Source of the DNA: Clostridium pascui
Lineage (GTDB): Bacteria > Bacillota > Clostridia > Clostridiales > Clostridiaceae
Direction of reading: 5' to 3'
Length of the DNA stretch: 64,000 bases
NCBI RefSeq assembly: GCF_016908015.1
Contig: NZ_JAFBDB010000001.1
Coordinates: forward strand, 310,001-374,000
The notes below the pieces were generated by a model. That model had not been told where the DNA came from. It did no database searches and saw only the letters and a list, made by a program, of their open reading frames with translations. A program made the translations under genes and the position numbers. Positions 52,651 through 62,236 of this stretch are shown piece by piece. Position 1 is the first letter of the stretch. The number at the start of each line of letters is the position of its first letter.

Positions 52651-53142
52651 ATGAAGATAGATATATCTGATTTATTAAGAAAAAAGATTACCAAAAAAGA
52701 TATAAATCTTTGCTTTGAAGAAGATGGTTTTTATGATGGGAAAGAACAAATTAAATTTCTAGCTCCTATCGAAGTTAAGGGAACATTAAGTGCCTTAGGA
52801 AATGAAATATCACTTAATGCTACGGCAAAGGTTAAAATTGAACTTAGTTGTTCAAGATGTTTAGAGAATTTTGATAGAAACATGGAATTTTCTATTGAGG
52901 AGAAATTCTCTAATGATGATGCCAATAAAGATGATGATTGCATCTTTATAGATAGTGATGTTATTGACATCACAGAAATTATAGAAAATAACATTATACT
53001 TTGCTTGCCAATTAGAAGGCTTTGCAGTGAAAATTGTAATGGTCTTTGCCAGAGTTGTGGAACTAATTTGAATCACTCAACTTGTAATTGTGGAGATGAA
53101 GATATAGATCCTAGACTGGCTAAGTTAAAGGAATTGTTTTGA
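52651..53142 (+). CDS. yceD: YceD family protein (DUF177)
   Basis: A 163-residue DUF177 protein; its C-terminus carries four cysteines ([20 protein letters not shown], then [18 protein letters not shown]) that may bind zinc. The family is linked to 23S rRNA maturation and is almost always next to rpmF. ATG 52651 follows GAGGTGAG. Confidence 0.9.
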   Translation: MKIDISDLLRKKITKKDINLCFEEDGFYDGKEQIKFLAPIEVKGTLSALGNEISLNATAKVKIELSCSRCLENFDRNMEFSIEEKFSNDDANKDDDCIFIDSDVIDITEIIENNIILCLPIRRLCSENCNGLCQSCGTNLNHSTCNCGDEDIDPRLAKLKELF

Positions 53143-53164
53143 TAAAACTAAGGAGGTGTTTACT

Positions 53165-53347
53165 GTGGGAAATCCAGCAAGAAGGTTCTCTAAAGGTAGA
53201 AGAGATTCTAGAAGAGCACAAACTTTCAAATTAAGCTTGCCAGGAATAGTTGAATGTCCTCAGTGCCATGAAATGAAACTTGCGCACAGAGTTTGTAAAG
53301 GCTGTGGATATTATAAAGGAAAAGAAGTTGTAGCTTCTGAAAAATAA
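53165..53347 (+). CDS. rpmF: 50S ribosomal protein L32
   Basis: A 60-residue L32. The N-terminal basic [20 protein letters not shown] and a [20 protein letters not shown] zinc ribbon are intact. GTG 53165 follows AGGAGGTG; the longer frame would include that site. The terminator starts within the stop codon region. Confidence 0.95.
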   Translation: MGNPARRFSKGRRDSRRAQTFKLSLPGIVECPQCHEMKLAHRVCKGCGYYKGKEVVASEK

Positions 53348-53376
53348 AAGAAAGTCTTTTGACTTTCTTTTATTTT
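53341..53376 (+). terminator. Intrinsic terminator of rpmF
   Basis: AAAATAAAAGAAAGTC-TTTT-GACTTTCTTTTATTTT, 16-bp perfect stem. Confidence 0.9.
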
Positions 53377-53485
53377 ATGTCAAAATTATATTTTTATTTC
53401 ATTTTATCTTGTATTTATTAAAAAATTGGTATATACTTTTTACAGATAAAATACCAAGTTTTTTATTGAAAGGAAAGTCGTAACT

Positions 53486-54487
53486 ATGATTATAGCAGTG
53501 GATGGCATGGGAGGAGACTTAGCTCCAAAAGAGGTAATTGCTGGATGTATAGAAGCATTGAGTGAGTTTAAAGATTTGAAGTTTCTTATTACAGGACCTG
53601 AGGACCTTTTAAATAAAGAATTATCTAATTATGAATACGATAAAAATTTATTGAGTATAATAGATGCTAAAGAAGTAATATCTTCTAATGAACCACCTGT
53701 TATGGCTATAAGAAAAAAAAAGGATTCTAGTTTAAATAAGGCACTTAATTTGGTGAAATCAAAAGAAGCTGATGCAATAATTTCAGCTGGCAGTACAGGA
53801 GCCTTCATGGCGGGTGCATTATTTATTGTAGGAAGAATTAAAGGGATAGATAGACCAGCTTTAGCTCCAATAATGCCAGGGAAAAATTCACCATTTATGA
53901 TTATAGATGTAGGGGCTAATGCAGAATGCAAACCTGATAATTTACTTCAGTTTGCAGCAATGGGAAAAGTATATTTTGAGAAAATATTAAAAAAAGATAA
54001 TCCTTCAGTAGGCCTTGTTAATATAGGTGCAGAAGAGGAAAAAGGTAATGAGCTTACAAAAGCTGCATACACTCTTCTTAAAGAATCTAATTTGAATTTT
54101 ATCGGAAATGTAGAGCCTAGGGATATTCCTACCGGAGATGTAAATGTTTTAGTTTGCGATGGATTTGTAGGAAATACTGTTCTTAAGATGTATGAAGGAA
54201 CTGCATTTACTATATTCGATATATTAAAGGGAGAAATAATGAGCTCTTTTTCAACTAAGATAGGAGGAGTCTTATTAAAACCTGTTTTTAAAAATATAAA
54301 GAAGAAATTCGATTACAAGGAATATGGAGGAGCTGCTTTTTTAGGTGTAAATGGAATATGTGTTAAAGCACATGGCAGCTCAGATAAAAGAGCGTTTAAA
54401 AATGCTGTAAGACAATGTATTAATTATCATAACAACAATATTATTGAACTTATAAAAGAAGAACTTATGATCTTAAATGAAATTTAA
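53486..54487 (+). CDS. plsX: Phosphate acyltransferase PlsX
   Basis: A 333-residue enzyme that makes acyl-phosphate from acyl-ACP for phospholipid synthesis. [34 protein letters not shown] and [16 protein letters not shown] are typical. GAAAGGAAAG precedes the ATG. acpP follows with its own promoter. No fapR gene sits next to it. Confidence 0.95.
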   Translation: MIIAVDGMGGDLAPKEVIAGCIEALSEFKDLKFLITGPEDLLNKELSNYEYDKNLLSIIDAKEVISSNEPPVMAIRKKKDSSLNKALNLVKSKEADAIISAGSTGAFMAGALFIVGRIKGIDRPALAPIMPGKNSPFMIIDVGANAECKPDNLLQFAAMGKVYFEKILKKDNPSVGLVNIGAEEEKGNELTKAAYTLLKESNLNFIGNVEPRDIPTGDVNVLVCDGFVGNTVLKMYEGTAFTIFDILKGEIMSSFSTKIGGVLLKPVFKNIKKKFDYKEYGGAAFLGVNGICVKAHGSSDKRAFKNAVRQCINYHNNNIIELIKEELMILNEI

Positions 54488-54492
54488 TAGTA

Positions 54493-54521
54493 TTGACGAT
54501 ATGATTAATATATAATATTAT
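54493..54521 (+). promoter_or_regulatory. Likely acpP promoter
   Basis: TTGACG, 17-bp spacer, TATTAT, 30 bases before the ATG at 54552. Confidence 0.55.
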
Positions 54522-54551
54522 CTAATTAAAAGAATTCGGGGAGGTAAAATT

Positions 54552-54785
54552 ATGATTTTTAAAAAGGTTAAAAATATAATTTCAGAACAATTAGGAATTG
54601 ATGCAGAAGAAATATCAATGGAATCATCTTTTGTTGATGATTTAGGAGCTGACTCACTTGATGTAGTTGAGTTAATAATGGCTTTAGAAACAGAATTTGA
54701 TTTAGAAATTCCAGATGAAGAAGCTGAAAACATTAATACAGTAGGAGATATTGTAGAATATATAAAAGCTCATACTGAAGAGTAA
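54552..54785 (+). CDS. acpP: Acyl carrier protein
   Basis: A 77-residue ACP. Ser35 in [15 protein letters not shown] is the 4'-phosphopantetheine site. Acidic four-helix protein of normal length. GGGGAGG precedes the ATG. It shuttles growing acyl chains and delivers them to PlsX. Confidence 0.96.
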   Translation: MIFKKVKNIISEQLGIDAEEISMESSFVDDLGADSLDVVELIMALETEFDLEIPDEEAENINTVGDIVEYIKAHTEE

Positions 54786-54790
54786 TTTTG

Positions 54791-54822
54791 AAGTCCCGTG
54801 GATATTTACGGGACTTTAAAAT
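54791..54822 (+). terminator. Intrinsic terminator of acpP
   Basis: AAGTCCCGT-GGATATTT-ACGGGACTT followed by TAAAATTT; the U-run is weak. Confidence 0.65.
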
Positions 54823-54910
54823 TTAGCAAATAAACTAAAAGTTTATCCTTGAATTTGTTTAGATTTTAAAAGCAAGTTGAAGAATAAACTTCTAAGGGGA
54901 GTTATTGGTT

Positions 54911-55612
54911 ATGAAAAGAGATGTAGAATTAAAAACTTTGCAGAGAAAATTAAAAGTTATATTTAAAGATGAAAGACTTCTAGATGTAGCTGTTACACAT
55001 AGCTCATATGCTAATCAAAAAAAGAATATAGGGTATAATGAAAGATTAGAGTTTTTAGGTGATTCTGTATTACAACTTATTATAACAGAATATTTGTTTA
55101 AGAATTATAAGAACAAATCAGAAGGAGAATTATCTAGAAAAAGGTCCCTTATCGTATGTGAAAACTCATTATTTGAAGTTGCCCAAAAATGGGAATTAGG
55201 TCAATATATTAATATGAGTAAAGGCGAAGAATTGACTGGAGGAAGAGATAGAATCTCAATACTTGCGGATTGCGTAGAAGCTGTTATTGCAGCAATATAT
55301 TTAGATAAGGGAATTGAAGTTATAAAAGAATTTGTTATACGCAACTTTTTTAATATAATAGAAAAAGCTATGAAGGATGAAATAATATTAGATTATAAGA
55401 CAAAGCTCCAAGAAAAGCTTCAAGAGCGAGGAGATGTTGAAATTATTTATGATCTTTTAAAATATGAAGGACCACCTCATAGAAGAAAGTTTTATACACA
55501 AGTTAAATTAAATGATAAAATATTGGGTCATGGATCAGGATATAGTAAAAAACAAGCAGAGCAAAATGCAGCAAAAGAAGCCATTAAAATTATGGAGGAA
55601 GATAATGAGTAA
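54911..55612 (+). CDS. rnc: Ribonuclease III
   Basis: A 233-residue double-strand RNase. Signature NERLEFLGDSVLQLII, acidic metal site Glu/Asp residues, and a C-terminal dsRNA-binding domain (about 160-230, DYKTKLQEKLQERGDVEIIY then GYSKKQAEQNAAKEAIK). ATG 54911 lies nine bases after GGGGAG. It overlaps the next gene by eight bases. Confidence 0.95.
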   Translation: MKRDVELKTLQRKLKVIFKDERLLDVAVTHSSYANQKKNIGYNERLEFLGDSVLQLIITEYLFKNYKNKSEGELSRKRSLIVCENSLFEVAQKWELGQYINMSKGEELTGGRDRISILADCVEAVIAAIYLDKGIEVIKEFVIRNFFNIIEKAMKDEIILDYKTKLQEKLQERGDVEIIYDLLKYEGPPHRRKFYTQVKLNDKILGHGSGYSKKQAEQNAAKEAIKIMEEDNE

Positions 55613-56693
55613 AAGTTATTATATAATTCCTATTTTTGTACCTCATGAAGGATGTCCATATAATTGTGTCTTTTGCAATCAAAGCTCTATTACTGGAATT
55701 CATGAGGTGGTAGATGAGGATTATACTCATAATATAATAAAAAGTTATTTGGAGACTATAAGGAATGATAATGCAGTTGTAGAAGTATCGTTTTTTGGAG
55801 GAAGCTTTACAGCAATAGATATGAACAGGCAAAAGTCGCTTCTTAAGGTAGCTAAAAGTTATAAAGATGAAGGAAAAATAAAGTACATAAGACTTTCTAC
55901 TCGTCCAGATTGCATAGATAGAGAGATATTAAATAACTTAAAAGAATATGGAGTAGATATAATAGAGTTAGGCGTGCAGTCCTTAGATAATGAAGTTCTT
56001 AAGCTATCGGGCAGGGGGCATGAAGAAGGGATAGTATACACTTCTTCTAAGTTAATCAAGGAATATGGATTCACGTTAGGTCATCAAATAATGCTAGGCT
56101 TACCTGGAGATAGTTTTGAAAAGGATATAGAGACTACAGAAAAAGTAATATCTATGAAACCTGATATATGTAGAATTTATCCAGCTCTAGTGGTGAAAAA
56201 TACGCCTATGGAATTTATGCTTAAAAATAATTCGTATAAACCATATTCGTTAAATGATGCAATAAAGATAACCAAAGTAATTTACGGGATGCTTATATCC
56301 AACAATATTAAAGTTATAAGAATAGGTCTTCAGCCTACAGAAGAAATAAATGAAGGAAAAGAAATCGTTCAAGGACCATTTCATCCTGCATTTAGAGAAC
56401 TTGTAGAGAGTAGCATAATGAATGATATGATTATTGAAAATGTTCCTTCAAAATATAATGGAGAAGTTATAATAGAAATTAATAACAAAGATATTTCTAA
56501 GCTTTATGCTAATAAAAAAGAATTTTTTTATGACATGATAGGCAATCTAAAGACAGTTAATTTTAAGGTTGTTCAAAATTCTAATATTGAATTGGGTAAT
56601 TTGATTTTAAAATTAGATGAAAAAACCGTTAAAATGTCGATGTGTGAGTACATAATAAATAAGCATAAAGAAGGATATTTAAAGCTCATATAG
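55605..56693 (+). CDS. Radical SAM protein, Elp3-like
   Basis: A 362-residue radical SAM protein. The cluster motif is HEGCPYNCVFCNQSSITG (Cx3Cx2C), then SFFGGSFTAIDMNRQKSLL and LGHQIMLGLPGDSFEKDIE as in the Elp3/HemN-like family. It lacks an acetyltransferase domain. ATG 55605 follows GGAGGAAG; the longer frame at 55512 runs inside rnc. It is conserved between rnc and smc in clostridia. Substrate unknown. Confidence 0.88.
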   Translation: MSKSYYIIPIFVPHEGCPYNCVFCNQSSITGIHEVVDEDYTHNIIKSYLETIRNDNAVVEVSFFGGSFTAIDMNRQKSLLKVAKSYKDEGKIKYIRLSTRPDCIDREILNNLKEYGVDIIELGVQSLDNEVLKLSGRGHEEGIVYTSSKLIKEYGFTLGHQIMLGLPGDSFEKDIETTEKVISMKPDICRIYPALVVKNTPMEFMLKNNSYKPYSLNDAIKITKVIYGMLISNNIKVIRIGLQPTEEINEGKEIVQGPFHPAFRELVESSIMNDMIIENVPSKYNGEVIIEINNKDISKLYANKKEFFYDMIGNLKTVNFKVVQNSNIELGNLILKLDEKTVKMSMCEYIINKHKEGYLKLI

Positions 56694-56754
56694 AATAAGA
56701 TAATTGAACTATAATAGGAATGATTATTTTATTGTATATGGGGAGGAAGTATTT

Positions 56755-57015
56755 ATGGAAATATTAAAGGTTTCATCTGGATCAGAACCTAAATCAGTAG
56801 CAGGGGCGCTGGCAGCAGCAATTAAGGAAAGAAGTAGTGCAGAGGTACAGGCGGTAGGAGCAGGAGCAGTAAACCAAGCAATAAAGGCAATTGCCATTAC
56901 AAGAGGATTTGTAGCTCCTAATGGAATTGATTTAGTAGTGGTTCCAGCTTTTGCAGAAGTTAATATAGAAGGGGAAGAAAGAACAGCAATTAAATTTATT
57001 GTGCAGCAAAGATAA
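56755..57015 (+). CDS. spoVS: Stage V sporulation protein S
   Basis: An 86-residue AlbA-like protein, MEILKVSSGSEPKSVAGALA with IKERSSAEVQAVGAGAVNQA. SpoVS affects sporulation and septum formation in Bacillus. ATG 56755 follows GGGGAGGAAG; the longer frame lacks a site. A terminator follows. Confidence 0.94.
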   Translation: MEILKVSSGSEPKSVAGALAAAIKERSSAEVQAVGAGAVNQAIKAIAITRGFVAPNGIDLVVVPAFAEVNIEGEERTAIKFIVQQR

Positions 57016-57021
57016 TATATG

Positions 57022-57052
57022 AAAAACCATGTAAATCATGGTTTTTATTTTT
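57022..57052 (+). terminator. Intrinsic terminator of spoVS
   Basis: AAAAACCATG-TAAAT-CATGGTTTTT followed by ATTTTT. Confidence 0.85.
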
Positions 57053-57122
57053 AGCGTTGATATTTTAGTTTTTTTAATATAAACTAGTATATTATTAAAT
57101 ACTTTAAGTTAGAGGTGTTTTT

Positions 57123-57221
57123 ATGAAAAAAGCCAAAAGAGATAAAATACAAAAAATAATGGTGTATATAGTGCTTATAATGTTTGTAGCAAGCTTGTTA
57201 CCTCTTGTGATTGGAAGATAG
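57123..57221 (+). CDS. Small membrane protein upstream of smc (DUF4044-like)
   Basis: A 32-residue protein: basic start (MKKAKRDKIQKI) and one span (VYIVLIMFVASLLPLVIG). AGAGGTG precedes the ATG. This matches the small DUF4044-type peptides of Firmicutes in layout. It lies 14 bases before smc and is probably co-transcribed. Function unknown. Confidence 0.65.
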   Translation: MKKAKRDKIQKIMVYIVLIMFVASLLPLVIGR

Positions 57222-57235
57222 GAGAGCTATAATAA

Positions 57236-60200
57236 ATGTTTTTGAAATCAATTGAAATAAGAGGATTTAAATCCTTTGCAAATAAAACAGAACTTACATT
57301 TAAAAGAGGAGTAACATCTATAGTAGGACCAAATGGCAGTGGTAAAAGTAACATATCAGATGCTGTAAGATGGGTTTTAGGAGAGCAAAGTGTTAAAAAC
57401 TTAAGAGGTGGCAAAATGGAAGATGTAATTTTTGCCGGAACACAATTTAGAAAACCTGTAAGCCTTGCTCAAGTATCACTAACCTTAGATAATACTAAGT
57501 TAGAACTCCCAATAGAATATACAGATGTTACAGTTTCTAGAAGGATTTATAGGTCTGGGGACAGTGAATATTATATAAATAACACACAGTGCAGGTTGAA
57601 AGATATACAGGAACTATTTATGGATACAGGTATAGGAAAAGAAGGTTATTCCATAATAGGACAGGGGAAAATAGATGCTATATTAAGTGGTAAAACAGAA
57701 GAGAGAAGAAACCTTTTAGAGGAAGCAGCAGGAATAGTAAAGTTTAAAACAAGAAAACAAGAAGCTGAAAAAAAATTGCAAAATTCGGAGAGCAATTTAA
57801 CTAGAATATCCGATATATTAAACACTTATGAAGAAAGATTAGAACCTTTAAGAGTAGAAAGTGAAAAAGCTAAAAAATTTCTAAGATTAAGTGAGGAACT
57901 AAAGTTAAAGGAAGTAAACATAATAGTTCATTCTATTGAAAAATTAAATACTGATATAGATAAAATAAGTAATAAAATAAAAGACATAAAAAGTGATTTA
58001 AATATTTTACATAAGGAAAATGATAACTGTAAAAAAGAGTTAGACATATGGAATGAAGAACTGAAAAAATTTGAAGATGAAAATTTGGAAGAAAGAAAAG
58101 CTTATTATAACAAGAAAGAAGAACTAGCAAATATAGTATCTGAAAATAATATACTATTAGAGAGAATAGCAAATTTAGAAAATATTACAATGAGTTCTAC
58201 AAAAGATCTAGAAGAAATAGATAAAAAAATAGAAGAGCTATATGAATCCAGAAATCTTTCTGAAAAACAACTTAATGATATATCTATAAAAAGCAAAGAA
58301 TTAAATAAATATGTTTTAGAAAAAGAGAATCTTGTTTTAAACTTAAATTCTGAATTAGAAAATGAAGAAAAGGTATTAAATAAAATTAAGGCGGATCATA
58401 TGGAATACTTGAGTAAGGTATCTTCTATTAAAAATAACATAGTATTAATTAATAATAATATAGAAGGATTGAATAAAAAACTTACTCAGCTAAAAACTTC
58501 ATGTGAGAGTTTTATTAATTCAATACAAATAAACAATAACACTAAAGAAATGCTTACTGTGGAAATCCATAAGCTAAATGGCAAAATAAATACATATGAA
58601 GAAAATATGAAAAGTAACAAAAAAGAAATAGCTTCATTTAAAGATAAATTATCAATAAAAGAAAAAGAAGCAAGAGAATTGCACTTCATTTATAATAAAC
58701 TGGAAGCTAATCATAACTTTTTGTCAAATTTGGATAAACAATATGAAGGATATTCAAAGTCAATAAAAAATCTTATGCAAGCTATAGATAAGCAGAGGGT
58801 TCCAGAGGCTACAAATAATGCTTTTGTTCTAGGAGAAATAATTGAAGTTGATAAACTTTATGAGAAGGCTATAGAAATAGCTTTAGGAGGAGCTATTTCA
58901 CATGTTATAACTTCTAATGAAGAGATTGCTAAAATACTTATAAAGTATTTAAAGCAAAATAATTTAGGCAGAGGTACTTTCTTACCATTAAACATTATAA
59001 AAGGTAAGAGAATTTTATTAAATAAAGATATAAAAAATATGAATGGTTATATTGGTATTGCAAGTGAACTTATAAAATACAATAATAAATTTACTCCAGC
59101 GGTAGATTACGTATTGGGAAGAACGATTATATGTGATAATATGGATAATGCACTTATATTAGCTAAAAGATGTGATTATAGCTATAAAATAGTAACATTA
59201 TCTGGTGAAGTAATAAATCCTGGCGGTTCGCTAACGGGAGGTAGTATTTATAGTAATAAAAATACTAGTGTCATAGGAAGAAAAAGAGAAATAGAAGAAA
59301 TAGATAATTCAATAAGAGAAACTTCACTAAAAATAGATGAGTATAGTAACGAAGTTAACAAGTTAAATGAAATTGTTAAAAAGCTAGATGAGGAAAATTT
59401 GAATTTAAAAGATCAAGTTTATTATGAAAATATAGAAATAACGAAACTTCAGGAAAAACTTTCTCATATAAATAATGAAACTGTTAGATTAAAGAACAAT
59501 TTAAACATATCTAAAAATGAAATAACGTCTATAGAGTTAGATATACAAGAAAATATTAAAGAAAAAGATATAAAAGAAGCTAAAGTTAATGAATTGGAAA
59601 AGTTGCAAATAGATAATGTAACTAAAATTTCAAATATAGAAAAAACAATTTCATTTAAACAAGATGAACTAGAAAAAATAAAAGAAACTTTGATGACAAA
59701 GAAAATAGAAAAAGCCCAAATAGATGAAATGCATTTAAATAATGTAAAGGAATCGGAAAGAATAGATAAAGAAATCGGTGAATTTAAAGAAAGAAAAGAC
59801 AACTTAAGAATATCTATGGAAAATTCAGCAAATAATATCCATGAGTTTAGATTAAAAATTAAAGATAATGATAGAAAAATAGAACTTACAAATGGAACTA
59901 TAAGAAATTTAGACATTAAATTTAAGGATAGAGAAATTGAACTTATAAAGGTAAAAGAAAAAATAAATTTATATCAATCTCAGTTAGAAGAGTTTCATAT
60001 TCTTAAGGAGAAGAAAGACAGCGAGTTCCATAAGTATGAAGTGATTTTAACTAAACTTCAAACTGAAGAACAAAGTCTTAAAAATAAACTATATGAAGAA
60101 CATGAAATAGATTCTTATAAATTATTAGATTTTAAAATTGAAATAGAAGACATAAATAAATATAAGCAGGAAATTTCAAACATAAAAATGAGTATATCAA

Positions 60201-60793
60201 ACTTAGGAGTAGTAAATGTAGGGGCCATAGAAGAGTATAAAGAAATTGGAGAAAAGTTTAATTTTATGAATGGTCAAAAGGAAGATTTGATAAAAGCTAA
60301 AAACGAGCTAATGAATGTTATTGAAGAAATGACTGAAAAGATGAAAGTTGTTTTTAATGAAAATTTCCATATGCTTAGAACCATATTTAATGAGACCTTT
60401 AATGAATTATTTAAAGGAGGAAGTGCAGATCTTATATTAACAGGAGATGAACTGACAGGTAATATAGATATAAATGTACAACCTCCAGGGAAAAAGTTAC
60501 AAAATATAAATTTAATGTCAGGCGGGGAGAAAGTTCTATCAGCCATAGCATTATTATTTGCTATATTAAAAATGAAACCTACTCCTTTTTGTATATTAGA
60601 TGAAATAGAAGCAGCATTAGACGATGCTAATGTGGCAAGGTATGCTGAGTTCTTAAAAAAGTTTTCTGAGAATATACAGTTTATAGTTATAACTCATAGA
60701 AAAGGAACTATGGAATCTAGTGATGTTTTATATGGCGTTACTATGGAAGAAAAGGGAGTTTCAAAAATAGTATCAGTAGATTTAACAACATAA
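57236..60793 (+). CDS. smc: Chromosome segregation protein SMC
   Basis: An 1185-residue SMC. Walker A GPNGSGKSNI (31-40), first coiled coil (about 165-500), hinge (about 510-670, with GGAISHVITSNEEIAKIL), second coiled coil and a C-terminal head with signature LMSGGEKVLSAIALLFA and Walker B FCILDEIEAALDDANVAR. It condenses chromosomes with ScpAB. ATG 57236 follows AGGAGAG. ftsY follows by 12 bases. Confidence 0.96.
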   Translation: MFLKSIEIRGFKSFANKTELTFKRGVTSIVGPNGSGKSNISDAVRWVLGEQSVKNLRGGKMEDVIFAGTQFRKPVSLAQVSLTLDNTKLELPIEYTDVTVSRRIYRSGDSEYYINNTQCRLKDIQELFMDTGIGKEGYSIIGQGKIDAILSGKTEERRNLLEEAAGIVKFKTRKQEAEKKLQNSESNLTRISDILNTYEERLEPLRVESEKAKKFLRLSEELKLKEVNIIVHSIEKLNTDIDKISNKIKDIKSDLNILHKENDNCKKELDIWNEELKKFEDENLEERKAYYNKKEELANIVSENNILLERIANLENITMSSTKDLEEIDKKIEELYESRNLSEKQLNDISIKSKELNKYVLEKENLVLNLNSELENEEKVLNKIKADHMEYLSKVSSIKNNIVLINNNIEGLNKKLTQLKTSCESFINSIQINNNTKEMLTVEIHKLNGKINTYEENMKSNKKEIASFKDKLSIKEKEARELHFIYNKLEANHNFLSNLDKQYEGYSKSIKNLMQAIDKQRVPEATNNAFVLGEIIEVDKLYEKAIEIALGGAISHVITSNEEIAKILIKYLKQNNLGRGTFLPLNIIKGKRILLNKDIKNMNGYIGIASELIKYNNKFTPAVDYVLGRTIICDNMDNALILAKRCDYSYKIVTLSGEVINPGGSLTGGSIYSNKNTSVIGRKREIEEIDNSIRETSLKIDEYSNEVNKLNEIVKKLDEENLNLKDQVYYENIEITKLQEKLSHINNETVRLKNNLNISKNEITSIELDIQENIKEKDIKEAKVNELEKLQIDNVTKISNIEKTISFKQDELEKIKETLMTKKIEKAQIDEMHLNNVKESERIDKEIGEFKERKDNLRISMENSANNIHEFRLKIKDNDRKIELTNGTIRNLDIKFKDREIELIKVKEKINLYQSQLEEFHILKEKKDSEFHKYEVILTKLQTEEQSLKNKLYEEHEIDSYKLLDFKIEIEDINKYKQEISNIKMSISNLGVVNVGAIEEYKEIGEKFNFMNGQKEDLIKAKNELMNVIEEMTEKMKVVFNENFHMLRTIFNETFNELFKGGSADLILTGDELTGNIDINVQPPGKKLQNINLMSGGEKVLSAIALLFAILKMKPTPFCILDEIEAALDDANVARYAEFLKKFSENIQFIVITHRKGTMESSDVLYGVTMEEKGVSKIVSVDLTT

Positions 60794-60804
60794 GGAGTGA
60801 TAAC

Positions 60805-61716
60805 ATGTTTGGAGGATTTTTTGAAAAATTAAAACAGGGACTTACTAAGACGAAGGGGAACTTTACAGATAAGATTAGTCAAATGCTAAAATTATATGTA
60901 AACATTGATGAGGATTTATTTGAAGAATTAGAAGAAATACTTATTACATCAGATATAGGTGTAGAAACCTCCCTGGAAATAATTGAGAGATTAAGAGGAA
61001 AAATAAAAGAAGAAAAGATAAAAGATCCTGTAGAAGTAAAGCCATGTCTTAAAAAAGTTATATTAGAGATATTAGGAGAAGAAAGTGCATCCATTAATCC
61101 AGAAAAAACTCCTGAAATACTCTTAATTGTTGGAGTAAATGGTGTAGGTAAAACTACATCTATTGGAAAAATATCAGCTAAGCTTAAAAAGAATGGATAT
61201 AAGGTTCTGATGGCTGCGGCAGATACATTTAGAGCTGCAGCTATAGATCAGCTAGAAGTCTGGAGTAAAAGGTCGGGAGTTGACTTAGTAAAGCATCAAG
61301 AGGGATCAGACCCTGCAGCGGTAGTATATGATGCTATACAGGCAGCTAAGGCAAGAAATACTGATGTTCTTATATGTGATACTGCAGGTAGACTTCACAA
61401 TAAAAAAAATCTTATGGACGAATTAAGTAAGATAAATAGAATTATAGAAAGAGAATATACTGATGCAGAAAAACATACTTATCTTGTTTTAGATGCTACA
61501 ACTGGTCAAAATGCAGTACTTCAGGCTAAACAGTTTATGGAAGTATGTAAAGTAGATGGTATAGTACTTACTAAGTTAGATGGTACAGCTAAGGGTGGGA
61601 TAGTTATTTCTATTAAACATCAGCTAGATATTCCAGTAAAACTTATAGGAGTAGGAGAAGGAATAGAGGATTTACAAGAATTTAATCCTGAAGAATTTGT
61701 AGAAGCATTATTCTAA
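60805..61716 (+). CDS. ftsY: Signal recognition particle receptor FtsY
   Basis: A 303-residue SRP receptor GTPase. The N domain is 1-95; G1 GVNGVGKTTSIGKI (110-123), DTAGRLHNKKNLMDEL and the LTKLDGTAKGG motif follow. The acidic A domain is nearly absent, as is usual in Firmicutes. It pairs with Ffh downstream to target membrane proteins. Confidence 0.96.
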   Translation: MFGGFFEKLKQGLTKTKGNFTDKISQMLKLYVNIDEDLFEELEEILITSDIGVETSLEIIERLRGKIKEEKIKDPVEVKPCLKKVILEILGEESASINPEKTPEILLIVGVNGVGKTTSIGKISAKLKKNGYKVLMAAADTFRAAAIDQLEVWSKRSGVDLVKHQEGSDPAAVVYDAIQAAKARNTDVLICDTAGRLHNKKNLMDELSKINRIIEREYTDAEKHTYLVLDATTGQNAVLQAKQFMEVCKVDGIVLTKLDGTAKGGIVISIKHQLDIPVKLIGVGEGIEDLQEFNPEEFVEALF

Positions 61717-61777
61717 GACTTAGTATTTTATTATATTAAGTGTTGATTTTACAAGGTTTGAATGAGAATTTAATTTT

Positions 61778-61813
61778 AAATAGCTGTTAAGTAAAAATAC
61801 TTGACAGCTATTT
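61778..61813 (+). terminator. Terminator after ftsY
   Basis: AAATAGCTGTTAAGTA-AAAA-TACTTGACAGCTATTT, near-perfect 16-bp arms. No T-run beyond TTTAAAA. Confidence 0.65.
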
Positions 61814-61859
61814 AAAAGTTTGATATTATATAATTCGTCAATAAGTGATAAGGGAGTGA

Positions 61860-62225
61860 GTGTGCATTAGCACAAAACTCATGGATGAAAGAATAGAAAT
61901 TTCATTGCTTTTAGATTATTACGGGGCTTTACTTACGGAAAAACAAACATATATTATGAATCTTTACTATAATGAAGATTTTTCATTAGCAGAGATATCA
62001 GAACATACAAATACTAGCAGGCAAGCTATTTATGATTTAATAAAGAGATGTAATAAGCTTTTGCTAGATTATGAATTAAAACTGAAGGTAATGCAAAAAA
62101 ATATGCAATTAGCAAATGTTAAAAGAAATATTCTAATTGAATTAGAGAAATTAGAAGAAAACTGTGACGAAAATCAAATGAAGATAGTTGATTGTATAAA
62201 AACTCAGTTGATAGATAATATTTAG
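61860..62225 (+). CDS. ylxM: YlxM family SRP-associated regulator
   Basis: A 121-residue helix-turn-helix protein: LLLDYYGALLTEKQTYIMNL then EDFSLAEISEHTNTSRQAIY and DLIKRCNKLLLDYE. YlxM sits before ffh in Firmicutes and stimulates SRP assembly. GTG 61860 is used after AAGGGAG; an ATG at 61881 would also work but is far from a ribosome site. Confidence 0.9.
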   Translation: MCISTKLMDERIEISLLLDYYGALLTEKQTYIMNLYYNEDFSLAEISEHTNTSRQAIYDLIKRCNKLLLDYELKLKVMQKNMQLANVKRNILIELEKLEENCDENQMKIVDCIKTQLIDNI

Positions 62226-62236
62226 GGAGGATATGT

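Noticed and set aside
59464-59916. Minus-strand frame of 150 codons, Ser/Phe/Ile rich
   Set aside because: Antisense of the smc coiled coil; Glu/Lys codons read backwards give such frames.
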